From: Liquorilactobacillus nagelii DSM 13675
GTDB taxonomy: Bacteria > Bacillota > Bacilli > Lactobacillales > Lactobacillaceae
Assembly (NCBI RefSeq): GCF_019444005.1
Contig: NZ_CP049304.1
Location: 1,550,001-1,614,000 of the forward strand
Direction: 5' to 3'
Length of the DNA stretch: 64,000 bases
Of this stretch, positions 43,139 through 53,264 are shown one piece after another; the stretch's first letter is position 1; each line of letters begins with the position of its first letter. The translations under genes and the position numbers were made by a program. A model generated the notes under the pieces. That model saw nothing but the letters and a program-made list of their open reading frames with translations. It was not told the origin of the DNA and made no database searches.

Positions 43139-46100
43139 TTTTCTTCCCTTTCAGCCTTTGATTCTCACTGTCTGCTAAAAAAGCAAACAACTTTTCAAAT
43201 TGTGTAATAACCTCAAGCAACTCTGATTTTGGCTGTTGATTCAATATCAAATTAAAGCATCCACTCTCATTTTTGATTGTTGCTTTCAGGTTTGTTTGTG
43301 CTAAAGCTGCTAGGAGATCACGAGCTGTCAAATAATCAGCAAATTGCTTGGCAAAAATTATTATAAATTTACGATCCACTTGCTGAATTGATTTAACCTG
43401 AATTTGATCGGCCAACATTTTTAGCCGACCAATTTCCAACAAATTGGCAACGGGACTGGGATAGTCGCCAAAACGATCTAGTAAATCAGCTTGAATTTCA
43501 TCAAACTGCGCTTGATTTTGCAATTGGCGTATTCGTTTATAGATTTCAATTTTCTGACGTGGATCAGCAATATATTCACTTGGTAAATATGCTTCTAAAT
43601 CCAAATCAATTTCTGCATCACTGACTAAACGAACCTGTTTTCCTTGCTTCTTAGCAACTGCATCTTTTAACATTTGCACATATAAATCATAACCGACAGA
43701 ATCGATAAAGCCATGTTGTTGTCTTCCCAATAAATTACCGGCACCGCGAATTGCCAAATCACGCATCGCAATTTTAAACCCAGAACCCAGTTCGGTAAAG
43801 TCTTTAATTGCCTCTAGTCGTTTTTCACTGATCTCAGTTAAAACCTTATCTGGACGATACATAAAGTAGGCATATGCCATCCGATTACTCCGACCTACTC
43901 GACCACGCAGCTGATATAATTGCGCTAACCCCATTTTATCAGCATCCTCCACAATCAAGGTATTAACATTGGGAATATCGATTCCAGTTTCAATAATTGT
44001 TGTAGTAACCAAGACATCGAATTCTCCATTAATGAAATCCAATAGAATTCGTTCAAGTTGCGCTTCTGACATTTGACCATGAATATACCCAATTCGCGCT
44101 TCAGGTATCATTGCTTTCAATTCCGTAACTGTTCGTTCAATATCGGCCACGCGATTGTGCAAATAAAAAGTCTGACCACCACGATTGATTTCTCGGTGAA
44201 CCGCATCAGCTATTAAACTATAATCTTGTTCAATTACATAAGTTTGGATTGGAAATCGATTTAATGGTGCAGTTTCAATTACCGATAAATCCCTAACTCC
44301 CAACATTGACATATTCAATGTTCTTGGAATTGGAGTAGCCGTCAAAGTTAATACGTCAATCGAAGAACGCAACTCTTTAATTTTTTCCTTATGTTTAACT
44401 CCGAAGCGCTGTTCTTCATCAACAATTAACAAACCTAAATCTTTAAATTTAACATCTTTTGATAATAGTCGATGAGTTCCAACCACGATATCCAGCTGAC
44501 CAGCTGCTAATTTTTTTAAAGTCTGTTTAACTTGCTGTTGCGTTCTAAAACGTGACAAAATTCCAATTTCTACTGGAAATCCCTCAAAACGACTAAGCAT
44601 TGTTTCATAATGCTGCTGTGCCAAAACCGTCGTTGGTACTAAAAAAGCTACTTGTTTTCCATCTTGAATCGCCTTAAAAGCTGCGCGTAATGCAACCTCA
44701 GTCTTGCCGTAGCCCACATCACCAATTAGCAACCGGTCCATCGGCTTACTCTGCTGCATATCATGCTTGATTTCACGTGTACTACGCAACTGGTCAGGAG
44801 TCTCCGTATATGCAAATGCCGCTTCAAACTCATGTTGAAATTCATCATCTAGTGAGTAGGCAAAGCCCTTTTCAGTTTCACGTTTAGCATACAGTTCAAC
44901 TAACTCATCTGCAATATCCTCAACTTTAGCTGCTACCCGACGTTTGGTTTTCTCCCAATCACTACCACCCAGTTTATTTAAATGTGGGGATTTTCCTTCA
45001 GCTGAAACATATTTTTGAATCCGATCAATTTGTTTAACCGGTACAAATAACTTACCAGCATCTTGATATTCAATCGTCAGATAATCTTGATGTTTTCCAC
45101 GATCACTAATAGTCTTAATACCCAAAAAGCGTCCGATTCCGTGATTAACATGGACAACGTAATCGCCCTTTTTTAAGTCAGTATAGCTTTTTAGACGCTC
45201 AGTATTTTCCATTGTCAACCGGCGTGGCTGCTTAGCTTTAACTTTCTGAAAAAGTTCACTTTCAGTTACTATTACTAGTTTAAGCTGGGGCAATTCAAAA
45301 CCGTGATTAAAACCAATTTGGACTAATTGAGGTTGACCTAAATTTAATTCTTTCGTCGTATTAATTTCAACTGGCATTGCAAAATCAATCAGTGTTTGTT
45401 GAATTTTTCTAATTCTAGCTGGATTATTAATTGCAAAAATTACTGTTTGCTGTTGCTTTTTCCAACGCTGCATTTCTGTCTTCAAGAGCGGCATTTGTCC
45501 AAAAAATTGTTGAATCATTCGAACCTGAATATCAGCAATTGAACTAAATGTCAGCTTTCCCATTCCTTTACGGAAAAGAGCCAAAAAAATTGAGTTATGC
45601 TGATCTTTTTTTTGCCATTCCTTAATTGTAGTTGTTGGTTGACTAGCTTCGAATAACTTTCCACTAGCCAATTGATTTGTCTCCCAAGCCATTTGTTCTT
45701 GTTGCTGCAAGCGCTGGCTTTCAACTATTCGTGGCAAATCATCCCAAAAAACAACTCCCTTATCCAGCAAATAATCAAGTAAAGAATTCTTTTCAGCTAG
45801 CAGCCCGCGTTTAAAAGCGGCTGCCCAAGCTGGAAATTGTCTCGCCGTCAAGGCCGCTGTCAACTTATAGTTAATATTATTTAAATTTTCTCGAAACTCT
45901 TTTTGAACAGCTGATGTGCTAACTTTTTGATACTGTTTTTTTAACACCGCTAAAGCATGGGCTTGCTGAGCAGCATCAAGCGGATATTCACTGGCTGGTA
46001 AAACTGTAATACAATCCAAGTTTTGCAAGCTACGTTGGTTGCTCGCTGAAAATTCACGAATTGAATCAATCTCTGTATCGAATAAATCAATTCTGATCGG

Positions 46101-46664
46101 ATTCAATTGATCAAAAGGATAGATATCCACGATAGAACCACGAACAGCAAACTCGCCTTTTTTAGCCACTAATTGCTGCCGCTGATAGCCAACGCTATTC
46201 AAAAAAGTTATGAATTTATTTAAATCAAGATTCATTCCTGGTTTTAGTTGCCTGATTTGTTCTCGCCACTGAACAGGAGGCAACAATGGATACCCAATTC
46301 CGCTAGCAGCCGTAACTGTTATTTTAGGAACTTGCATTCCAGCCAAAGTCTGGATTCGTGCTGCTCGAAACTCCGGTGAAGCAATAGCAGTTTCTGCAGC
46401 CATGGTCTCTTCAACTGGAAAAAAATTAACTTGATTGGGACCTAATAACGCAATCAATTCATCAACTAATCCTTGGGCGTGATTTAGAGTATCTTCAACT
46501 ATCAGTATTGGCTTTTTTAATTGCTGCAAATAAGTCTGCAGCAATAACGGCTTTATTGCTGGTTGAACTCCCGTTAATAAAAAATTTTCTCCAGTACTCT
46601 GCTTTACTCTTTTAATTAAATCATTAACTTCAGGTAATTTTAAAAAAATATCTTCAATTTTCAT
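43116..46664 (-). CDS. mfd: Transcription-repair coupling factor
   Basis: 1,182 residues. UvrB-like N-terminal domains (about 1-350), an RNA-polymerase-interacting domain at about 500-560 (GDYVVHVNHGIGRFLGI), a RecG-like translocase with Walker A LLIGDVGYGKTEVALRAA and DEEQ box LLIVDEEQRFGVKHKEK, and a C-terminal TRCF domain (DLEAYLPSEYI). Mfd removes stalled RNA polymerase and recruits UvrA. It is between pth and yabM, the conserved order. Confidence 0.97.
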   Translation of the reverse strand: MKIEDIFLKLPEVNDLIKRVKQSTGENFLLTGVQPAIKPLLLQTYLQQLKKPILIVEDTLNHAQGLVDELIALLGPNQVNFFPVEETMAAETAIASPEFRAARIQTLAGMQVPKITVTAASGIGYPLLPPVQWREQIRQLKPGMNLDLNKFITFLNSVGYQRQQLVAKKGEFAVRGSIVDIYPFDQLNPIRIDLFDTEIDSIREFSASNQRSLQNLDCITVLPASEYPLDAAQQAHALAVLKKQYQKVSTSAVQKEFRENLNNINYKLTAALTARQFPAWAAAFKRGLLAEKNSLLDYLLDKGVVFWDDLPRIVESQRLQQQEQMAWETNQLASGKLFEASQPTTTIKEWQKKDQHNSIFLALFRKGMGKLTFSSIADIQVRMIQQFFGQMPLLKTEMQRWKKQQQTVIFAINNPARIRKIQQTLIDFAMPVEINTTKELNLGQPQLVQIGFNHGFELPQLKLVIVTESELFQKVKAKQPRRLTMENTERLKSYTDLKKGDYVVHVNHGIGRFLGIKTISDRGKHQDYLTIEYQDAGKLFVPVKQIDRIQKYVSAEGKSPHLNKLGGSDWEKTKRRVAAKVEDIADELVELYAKRETEKGFAYSLDDEFQHEFEAAFAYTETPDQLRSTREIKHDMQQSKPMDRLLIGDVGYGKTEVALRAAFKAIQDGKQVAFLVPTTVLAQQHYETMLSRFEGFPVEIGILSRFRTQQQVKQTLKKLAAGQLDIVVGTHRLLSKDVKFKDLGLLIVDEEQRFGVKHKEKIKELRSSIDVLTLTATPIPRTLNMSMLGVRDLSVIETAPLNRFPIQTYVIEQDYSLIADAVHREINRGGQTFYLHNRVADIERTVTELKAMIPEARIGYIHGQMSEAQLERILLDFINGEFDVLVTTTIIETGIDIPNVNTLIVEDADKMGLAQLYQLRGRVGRSNRMAYAYFMYRPDKVLTEISEKRLEAIKDFTELGSGFKIAMRDLAIRGAGNLLGRQQHGFIDSVGYDLYVQMLKDAVAKKQGKQVRLVSDAEIDLDLEAYLPSEYIADPRQKIEIYKRIRQLQNQAQFDEIQADLLDRFGDYPSPVANLLEIGRLKMLADQIQVKSIQQVDRKFIIIFAKQFADYLTARDLLAALAQTNLKATIKNESGCFNLILNQQPKSELLEVITQFEKLFAFLADSENQRLKGKKNETKTKQ

Positions 46665-46676
46665 TATTGAAAAGTA

Positions 46677-47246
46677 CTATTTCTCCTTATGATTAAACTC
46701 ATTCATCGCTTTAGCAAAATCGTCTGTCTGTAACCAAAACTTGACAGCTGCAATTGCTTGGTCAAGTCCAACAGCAATTTCCGGCTGTTGTTTCTTAGAG
46801 AAACTTGACAATACCCAGTCTACCACTGTTTGATGTTCCGGGTGATCAATTCCGATTCTCAAACGTTTAAACTTTTGACCACCGACAGCAGCAATAATAC
46901 TTTTAATGCCATTGTGGCCTCCAGCTGAGCCCTTTTGCCGTAATCGCAACTGGCCGGTGGGTAAGTCCATATCATCATGGATAATCAACAAATCTGCTGG
47001 TTCTAATTTATAGTAATTCAGCAAAGCTGCCACACTGCGACCAGACTCATTCATATAAGTTGTCGGTTTGGCTAAAATAATTTTTTCTTGTCGATAAAAC
47101 CATTTAGTTAGCATTGCTTCTTGCCGTGGACCAGAGAAATTTAAGCCTTCTTGTTGGGCTATATGATCTAAAACCATAAATCCAGTGTTATGTCGCGTAT
47201 TTTCATATTCTTTTCCGATATTTCCAAGTCCAACTACAAGTTTCAT
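46677..47246 (-). CDS. pth: Peptidyl-tRNA hydrolase
   Basis: 189 residues. VGLGNIGKEYENTRHNTGFM includes the catalytic His20; AKPTTYMNESGRSV and IHDDMDLPTGQLRLRQKGSAGGHNGIKS complete the signature. It recycles peptidyl-tRNA from abortive translation. ATG at 47246. It is the first gene of the pth-mfd unit, divergent from ldh. Confidence 0.97.
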   Translation of the reverse strand: MKLVVGLGNIGKEYENTRHNTGFMVLDHIAQQEGLNFSGPRQEAMLTKWFYRQEKIILAKPTTYMNESGRSVAALLNYYKLEPADLLIIHDDMDLPTGQLRLRQKGSAGGHNGIKSIIAAVGGQKFKRLRIGIDHPEHQTVVDWVLSSFSKKQQPEIAVGLDQAIAAVKFWLQTDDFAKAMNEFNHKEK

Positions 47247-47433
47247 TATTTATTACTCCATTTCTTCACTATTTCCAAAATCATTTGTAAAAGTTTTCGC
47301 TATACATTGCAAATATTATTTTTCTCAAGCAAATACTAACTGTACAACTTTGCACATAAAAGAATTATCAGCATACATTATCAGCGAATAGTATACCACA
47401 GCCGGGTTTTTATCTGAAAAAAATGTTTGAAAA

Positions 47434-47465
47434 CCACTTCACATTTTTCAGAAAAAAGTGGTATA
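47434..47465 (+). promoter_or_regulatory. ldh promoter with overlapping inverted repeat
   Basis: A -10 TATACT lies at 47462-47467 with a -35-like TTCACA 18 bases upstream. An inverted repeat (CCACT at 47434, TTTTTC/GAAAAA, AGTGG ending 47461) covers the spacer, so a regulator or hairpin could act here. Confidence 0.55.
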
Positions 47466-47503
47466 CTAACGATGTGTTACTAAGTTCACTTATGAAAGGA
47501 TGA

Positions 47504-48472
<969 letters not shown>

Positions 48473-48493
48473 TTAATTTTTAATTGTTTTTCT

Positions 48494-48531
48494 GAAGAAC
48501 CAAACAATTATTTTGTTTGGTTCTTTTTGTT
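48494..48531 (+). terminator. Terminator after ldh
   Basis: AAGAACCAAACAA and TTGTTTGGTTCTT form a 12-13 bp stem followed by T5. Confidence 0.9.
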
Positions 48532-48682
48532 GTGGTAAAAAATTGTTTTAATCAAAAACTCAATCAGTTTTATTTGTTTTCAATAATTTTCTTGAGATAA
48601 TTTTATTAAATCCTCTCTCCTTTTTAAAGCCAAAATATGCTAAGATTAATTAGAATGTTTTAATCATGGAGGAGATAAACAA

Positions 48683-49318
48683 ATGCTATTTAAGTCATTA
48701 ATCAAACCTAAAGACGAACTAACAACTGTTCGAGAAGATATTACTCTCGAAAAAGCATTAGAAACCCTGGAAAAATCTGGCTTTCGCTGTGTGCCGATTC
48801 TTGATAAAACTGGTCAGATTTTCCGCGGTAACATTTACAAAATGCATATTTACCGACATAAGTCACGTGGTGGAGATATGCAACTGCCAGTAACTTATTT
48901 ATTAAAGAATGCTACCAAGTTTGTTTCTTTAGACTCAGCCTTTTTTAAAGTTTTTTTCACAATTAAGGATCTACCTTATATTACTGTCCTAGATGAACAT
49001 AACTTTTTTTACGGCATTTTGACTCATTCGAGCCTGTTAAACATGTTATCACAATCTTGGAATGTCAATGTAGGTAGTTATGTTTTAACTGTTCTATCAT
49101 TGGGTGAACGTGGTGACTTAGTTGATATGGCTAAAATTATCACGAAGTACACTTCAATTGCTAGTTGTATCACCTTAGATGTCCAAGCACAAAGTTTAGT
49201 CCATCGAGTATTATTTACTTTGCCATCAGGTGTCGACCCAGAACGATTAAAGCGAATTGTAGCGAGTCTTGAACGCAAAAGTTTTAAAGTTGTTGAAATT
49301 GAAGATCTTAATTCTTAA
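48683..49318 (+). CDS. cbpA: CBS-domain protein with C-terminal ACT-like domain (CbpA-like)
   Basis: 211 residues. Two CBS motifs cover about 1-130 (RCVPILDKTGQIFRGNIY and YITVLDEHNFFYGILTHSSL), followed by an ACT-like region (about 131-205). This architecture is that of the CbpA family, of which some members bind cyclic di-AMP. Ligand binding here is inferred. ATG at 48683 with GGAGGAG. It is monocistronic with a terminator. Confidence 0.75.
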   Translation: MLFKSLIKPKDELTTVREDITLEKALETLEKSGFRCVPILDKTGQIFRGNIYKMHIYRHKSRGGDMQLPVTYLLKNATKFVSLDSAFFKVFFTIKDLPYITVLDEHNFFYGILTHSSLLNMLSQSWNVNVGSYVLTVLSLGERGDLVDMAKIITKYTSIASCITLDVQAQSLVHRVLFTLPSGVDPERLKRIVASLERKSFKVVEIEDLNS

Positions 49319-49339
49319 AGTTTTTGTTTTTTATACAAA

Positions 49340-49388
49340 TATCCCACTGCTTTTTGAGATTTATTTCTCAAAACAGTGGGATATTTAT
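49340..49388. terminator. Bidirectional terminator between cbpA and mazF
   Basis: AAATATCCCACTG and CAGTGGGATATTT pair, with TTTTGAGA/TCTCAAAA inside, making a long stem between convergent genes. Confidence 0.88.
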
Positions 49389-49408
49389 TTTTATGTGGCA
49401 TTGTGCAA

Positions 49409-49777
49409 CTAATTTTTATGTATATCAGTCAGCCCTAAGCTGACACATACAGCTTGATCAATCTGCTGCATTTTTTGATTGGTAATATGAGTTATTTTGT
49501 CTTGGAGACGTTGTTTATCAATCGTGCGAATTTGCTCCAAAAGTACAACTGAATCTCGTTCAATACCAACTTTTTCTGCCTTTAAACCAACGTGTGTTGG
49601 CATCTTTGGCTTTTGAATCTGAGCAGTTATTGCTGCGATAACAACTGTCGGACTATAACGATTACCGATATTATTCTGAATAATCAAAACCGGACGTTTT
49701 CCACCCTGTTCAGATCCAACCACCGGGGATAAATCAGCAAAGAAAATATCCCCGCGTTTGACTTCTTTAACTGTCAT
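49409..49777 (-). CDS. mazF: MazF/PemK-family mRNA interferase toxin
   Basis: 122 residues. VKRGDIFFADLSPVVGSEQGGKRPVLIIQN and VIAAITAQIQKPKMPTHV are the MazF fold core, with the conserved Arg (GGKRPV) and Thr (AAIT). MazF cleaves RNA at short motifs (UACAU in Bacillus; the specificity here is unknown). It is preceded by a nine-base gap and an 85-residue gene that could be its partner. ATG at 49777. Confidence 0.93.
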   Translation of the reverse strand: MTVKEVKRGDIFFADLSPVVGSEQGGKRPVLIIQNNIGNRYSPTVVIAAITAQIQKPKMPTHVGLKAEKVGIERDSVVLLEQIRTIDKQRLQDKITHITNQKMQQIDQAVCVSLGLTDIHKN

Positions 49778-49786
49778 ATGTTCCTC

Positions 49787-50044
49787 CTAACTTTTTTGAT
49801 TTTCATCATCGCATTCACAACCAACAAATTCATCACAAATTTGTTGATTAATCGGTCCCATCTCTGTATACCCTGAAATCAGCTCATCAAGTATTTGCTG
49901 GTGGCTAACAACATAATTTAATAATGTCGGATTGTGTTGTATTTCAGCCTGATCAATCGCATAATAATCACAATAAATTGCTAACCGATCCTGTTTATTT
50001 AAAAATTTTCTATCAAATTGGTCTGCCTGATTCTGACTAGCCAT
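49787..50044 (-). CDS. Small acidic protein upstream of mazF, possible antitoxin
   Basis: 85 residues, not recognised. Predicted to be mostly helical, rich in Gln/Asp/Glu, with a C-terminus FVGCECDDENQKS. It occupies the slot of mazE in the alr-mazE-mazF order but lacks the ribbon-helix-helix start (SKRILISLP type) of Firmicutes MazE. It may be a different antitoxin, a highly diverged one, or an unrelated protein. ATG at 50044; nine bases precede mazF. Confidence 0.75.
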   Translation of the reverse strand: MASQNQADQFDRKFLNKQDRLAIYCDYYAIDQAEIQHNPTLLNYVVSHQQILDELISGYTEMGPINQQICDEFVGCECDDENQKS

Positions 50045-50085
50045 CAGCTATCCCCACTTTCACTAATTTCTTTTACTCAGCTGAA

Positions 50086-51204
50086 TTAATCAATATATTC
50101 ACGTGGCACTCTTGCAGAAATTCCACAAAGAACTTCATAATGGATGGTCTGGGCATAATTAGCAACTTCTTGTGCCGTGATTTGCAAACTGCCCTCACTG
50201 CCAATCAACGTAACTTTAGTTCCAACAGGTACCTGTTCAGGCAGCCTGACCATAATTTGATCCATGCAGACTCGACCAACTATTTCACATTTTTTTCCAT
50301 TTACCAAAACTTTCGAACCTTGCATTCGTCGCAACCAACCATCTGCATAACCTAACGGAACTGTTCCAATCCATTCCTTCTTTTGTGCTGTATAAGTTTT
50401 ACCATAACCCACTGATTCTCCAGCATTTACAACTCTGACAGCTGCTAATTGACTAATCAAACTTAAAGCTGGTTTAAAAGGTGCTGGCATAGCTAATACA
50501 TTGCCAGATGGATTTAACCCATACATTGAGATTCCAAAACGGATCATATTACCACCGCAAGCTTGATGCCATAACGATGCGGCCGAATTAGCTACATGTA
50601 CGTAAGGCGGTAAAGGGTTGACAACCGCTAACAATTGCTGAAATTTTTTTAGTTGCTGTTGGTAATAGCCATCAGTTGCGGCATCTGCAGTCGCAAAATG
50701 TGTGAAGATCCCTTGGAATTCAAATTCTGCTGGATGGGTTCGTAAAAAGTTAACTGCGTTTTGCAAATCTACGGTCGTCTTAAAACCAATTCGGCTCATT
50801 CCCGTATCAAGTGCCAAATGAACAGCTAGTTTCAAATGCTCTGAATGCAATAGCCGTTCGGATTGTTTTAAAAATTCCAAACTATCTACCGCGACAGACA
50901 AATGATTAGCCGCCATTAATGGAGCTAGCTCTGCTGGATTAACACCTAAAATCAAAATTGGCTTTGTTAAGCCCGCTCGTCGCAAAGCCAATCCTTCGTC
51001 AATTACTGCGACACAAAAGCCCTCAACTCCCGCTGTTTGGGCTGCCATTGCCACAGGTATTAAGCCATGCCCATACGCATTTGCCTTGACCACAGCAAAT
51101 AATTGTTGTCCTTTTTTTAGCAATTTTTTCTCTAATTTAATGTTTTCCTTAATTGCATTCAAATCAATGATTGCTTTAGTCGGTCGATGCCATGCTTCAA
51201 CCAT
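50086..51204 (-). CDS. alr: Alanine racemase
   Basis: 372 residues. PLP Lys is in FAVVKANAYGHG; the catalytic Tyr is in VPLGYADGWLRR, and RFGISMYGLNPSG is also present. It makes D-alanine for peptidoglycan and teichoic acid. It overlaps the acpS stop by eight bases (51197-51204), the standard acpS-alr arrangement. ATG at 51204. Confidence 0.96.
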   Translation of the reverse strand: MVEAWHRPTKAIIDLNAIKENIKLEKKLLKKGQQLFAVVKANAYGHGLIPVAMAAQTAGVEGFCVAVIDEGLALRRAGLTKPILILGVNPAELAPLMAANHLSVAVDSLEFLKQSERLLHSEHLKLAVHLALDTGMSRIGFKTTVDLQNAVNFLRTHPAEFEFQGIFTHFATADAATDGYYQQQLKKFQQLLAVVNPLPPYVHVANSAASLWHQACGGNMIRFGISMYGLNPSGNVLAMPAPFKPALSLISQLAAVRVVNAGESVGYGKTYTAQKKEWIGTVPLGYADGWLRRMQGSKVLVNGKKCEIVGRVCMDQIMVRLPEQVPVGTKVTLIGSEGSLQITAQEVANYAQTIHYEVLCGISARVPREYID

Positions 51205-51580
51205 TAGCTATCTTCTCCCTTTTTTCGAGAATTACTTCTGTCATCACTAATGTTGCTGTATGTGAAATCGAAATTTGTGCTTCTAACCTTTCAGCTTGTG
51301 GATAAAGCGTGAAAATCGGTTTACCAGTAACTGTGTCAGGAATTATTTCCAAGTCTTGAAAAGTAACTGCTGAACCGATTCCAGTTCCAAAAGCCTTAGA
51401 AAAAGATTCCTTAGCCGAAAAGCGACCAGCGATAAATTCTGCTTTACGCTGTCCTTTATAATTTTCAAAAACTTTTAATTCTGCTGGAGTCAAAACTCGC
51501 TTAACAAAATTGTAATTTTTTTTCCAAGCTTGTTCAACTCGTTGAATTTCAGTTAAATCAATTCCAATTCCATAAATCAT
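51197..51580 (-). CDS. acpS: Holo-[acyl-carrier-protein] synthase
   Basis: 127 residues. The metal-binding Asp and Glu are in GIGIDLTEIQRV and GRFSAKESFSKAFGTGIG. It transfers 4'-phosphopantetheine from CoA to ACP. ATG at 51580. It follows cshA and a terminator, and overlaps alr. Confidence 0.96.
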   Translation of the reverse strand: MIYGIGIDLTEIQRVEQAWKKNYNFVKRVLTPAELKVFENYKGQRKAEFIAGRFSAKESFSKAFGTGIGSAVTFQDLEIIPDTVTGKPIFTLYPQAERLEAQISISHTATLVMTEVILEKREKIANG

Positions 51581-51670
51581 TCTACTTTTTCACCATCCAC
51601 TAGCCACTAGATCCATTCTCATACTCATCTGCAATCTTACCACAAGTTGGCCGAGCAAAAAACTCTAAAA

Positions 51671-51710
51671 TAAAAAGAGCAGCTCTCAAGTTCACCACCA
51701 GCTGCCCTTC
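51671..51710 (-). terminator. Terminator after cshA
   Basis: On the minus strand AGGGCAGCT pairs with AGCTGCTCT, followed by TTTTATTTTA. Confidence 0.8.
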
Positions 51711-51728
51711 AATTGGTTATTATTAAGT

Positions 51729-53225
51729 TTAGTCAGCCCGTTTGATGGTAAACTGGCGTTTTTTCGAATGTTGCCGATTAAATTTTTCACGGCTCTTATC
51801 TTTTTTCGAATGATACTGGCGATGGTTATCTTTTTGATAGCGACTACGACCACCACGTGATTTATTATATCCACCTTTGAAATTCTTATTATTATGTTTA
51901 CGACGTGGTAAAGGACGTTCCGGAGTAATTTTTACCGGAACTTCAGCAGCTGAATCATGAGTCAACTCGTTTAGCAACAAAGCAACTAAATCAGTTGCTG
52001 AATGTTCTTCAAGTAATTTTTCCGCTTGAACATTGAATTTAGCAGTATCAGTGTTTTTTAACAATTCTTCAACTTGTTCAACCGCCGAAGAAATTTGTCC
52101 AATGAATGCTTCCTGTTCTGTCGGTGGTTTCAGAGGATCCATTCTCTTTTTTGTTAAATGTTCAATAACTCTTAAATAATCCATTTCATTTGGGGTCACA
52201 AAAGTAACTGAAACACCATGATGTCCGGCACGACCTGTCCGACCAATACGATGAACATAACTTTCTGGGTCTTGCGGAATATCATAATTGTAGACGTGAG
52301 TAACTCCTGAAATATCCAACCCACGAGCTGCGACATCAGTTGCAACCAAAATATCAAGTTTGCCAGCTTTAAATTGTTTTAGAATGCTCATTCGGCGTTG
52401 TTGTGATAGATCACCATGAATTCCCTTAGCATTATATCCTCGAGCTTCAAGCCCCTTAGAAAGCTCGTCAACACGTCGTTTTGTCCGACCAAAAATAATT
52501 GTCAGTTCAGGTGATTGAACGTCAAAGATGCGCGTCATAACATCAAATTTTTCAAAGTCACGTGCTCGTACATAAAACTGATCAACCAAATCCGTTGTTA
52601 GTTCTTTGGCTTTAATTTTGACAATTTTCGGTTCTTGCATAAACTTTTCACCGATTTTCAAAATTGCTGGCGGCATTGTAGCAGAAAATAATAAGGTTTG
52701 CCGTTTTGCCGGAACTTCCTTAATGATACTTTCGATATCCTCAACAAAACCCATATCCAACATCTCATCAGCTTCATCTAAAACAACTGTTTTGACTTGT
52801 GACAAATCAACTGTATGGCGACGAATATGATCAAGTAAACGTCCTGGAGTTCCTACTAAAATTTGTGGTGCTCGTTTCAGCGAATGAATTTGTCGACGAA
52901 TGTCAGCTCCACCATAAACAACTTGAACTTTAGCTTTTTCATCCTTACCCAAACGAAAAAGTTCTTCTTGTGTTTGAATCGCTAATTCACGTGTCGGTGA
53001 AACGATTAAAGCTTGGGCTTGGTTAAGCTTGGTATCCACATGTTCCAAAATCGGTAGTCCAAAAGCAGCTGTTTTACCAGTTCCTGTCTGAGCTTGTCCG
53101 ATTACATCATCGCCTTTCAGTACCAGTGGAATTGTTTGCTCCTGAATTGGGGTAGCTTCCTCAAATCCACTGCGTTTAATTGCTTTTAACAAGTAATCTG
53201 AAAGACCAAGTTCTGTAAATTTCAA
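51729..53225 (-). CDS. cshA: DEAD-box ATP-dependent RNA helicase CshA
   Basis: 498 residues. Motifs: Q-motif ATPIQEQTIP, I AQTGTGKTAAFG, II VLDEADEMLDMGF, III LFSATMPP, and VI HRIGRTGRAG. The C-terminal tail (about 430-498) is basic and rich in Arg, Lys, Gly and Asn. CshA unwinds RNA in mRNA turnover and cold adaptation. The start is TTG at 53225 (GGAGG upstream). It lies downstream of murF. Confidence 0.95.
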   Translation of the reverse strand: MKFTELGLSDYLLKAIKRSGFEEATPIQEQTIPLVLKGDDVIGQAQTGTGKTAAFGLPILEHVDTKLNQAQALIVSPTRELAIQTQEELFRLGKDEKAKVQVVYGGADIRRQIHSLKRAPQILVGTPGRLLDHIRRHTVDLSQVKTVVLDEADEMLDMGFVEDIESIIKEVPAKRQTLLFSATMPPAILKIGEKFMQEPKIVKIKAKELTTDLVDQFYVRARDFEKFDVMTRIFDVQSPELTIIFGRTKRRVDELSKGLEARGYNAKGIHGDLSQQRRMSILKQFKAGKLDILVATDVAARGLDISGVTHVYNYDIPQDPESYVHRIGRTGRAGHHGVSVTFVTPNEMDYLRVIEHLTKKRMDPLKPPTEQEAFIGQISSAVEQVEELLKNTDTAKFNVQAEKLLEEHSATDLVALLLNELTHDSAAEVPVKITPERPLPRRKHNNKNFKGGYNKSRGGRSRYQKDNHRQYHSKKDKSREKFNRQHSKKRQFTIKRAD

Positions 53226-53264
53226 AAAATATTTCCTCCTAAAATTATTAAAAATTAAACATAA

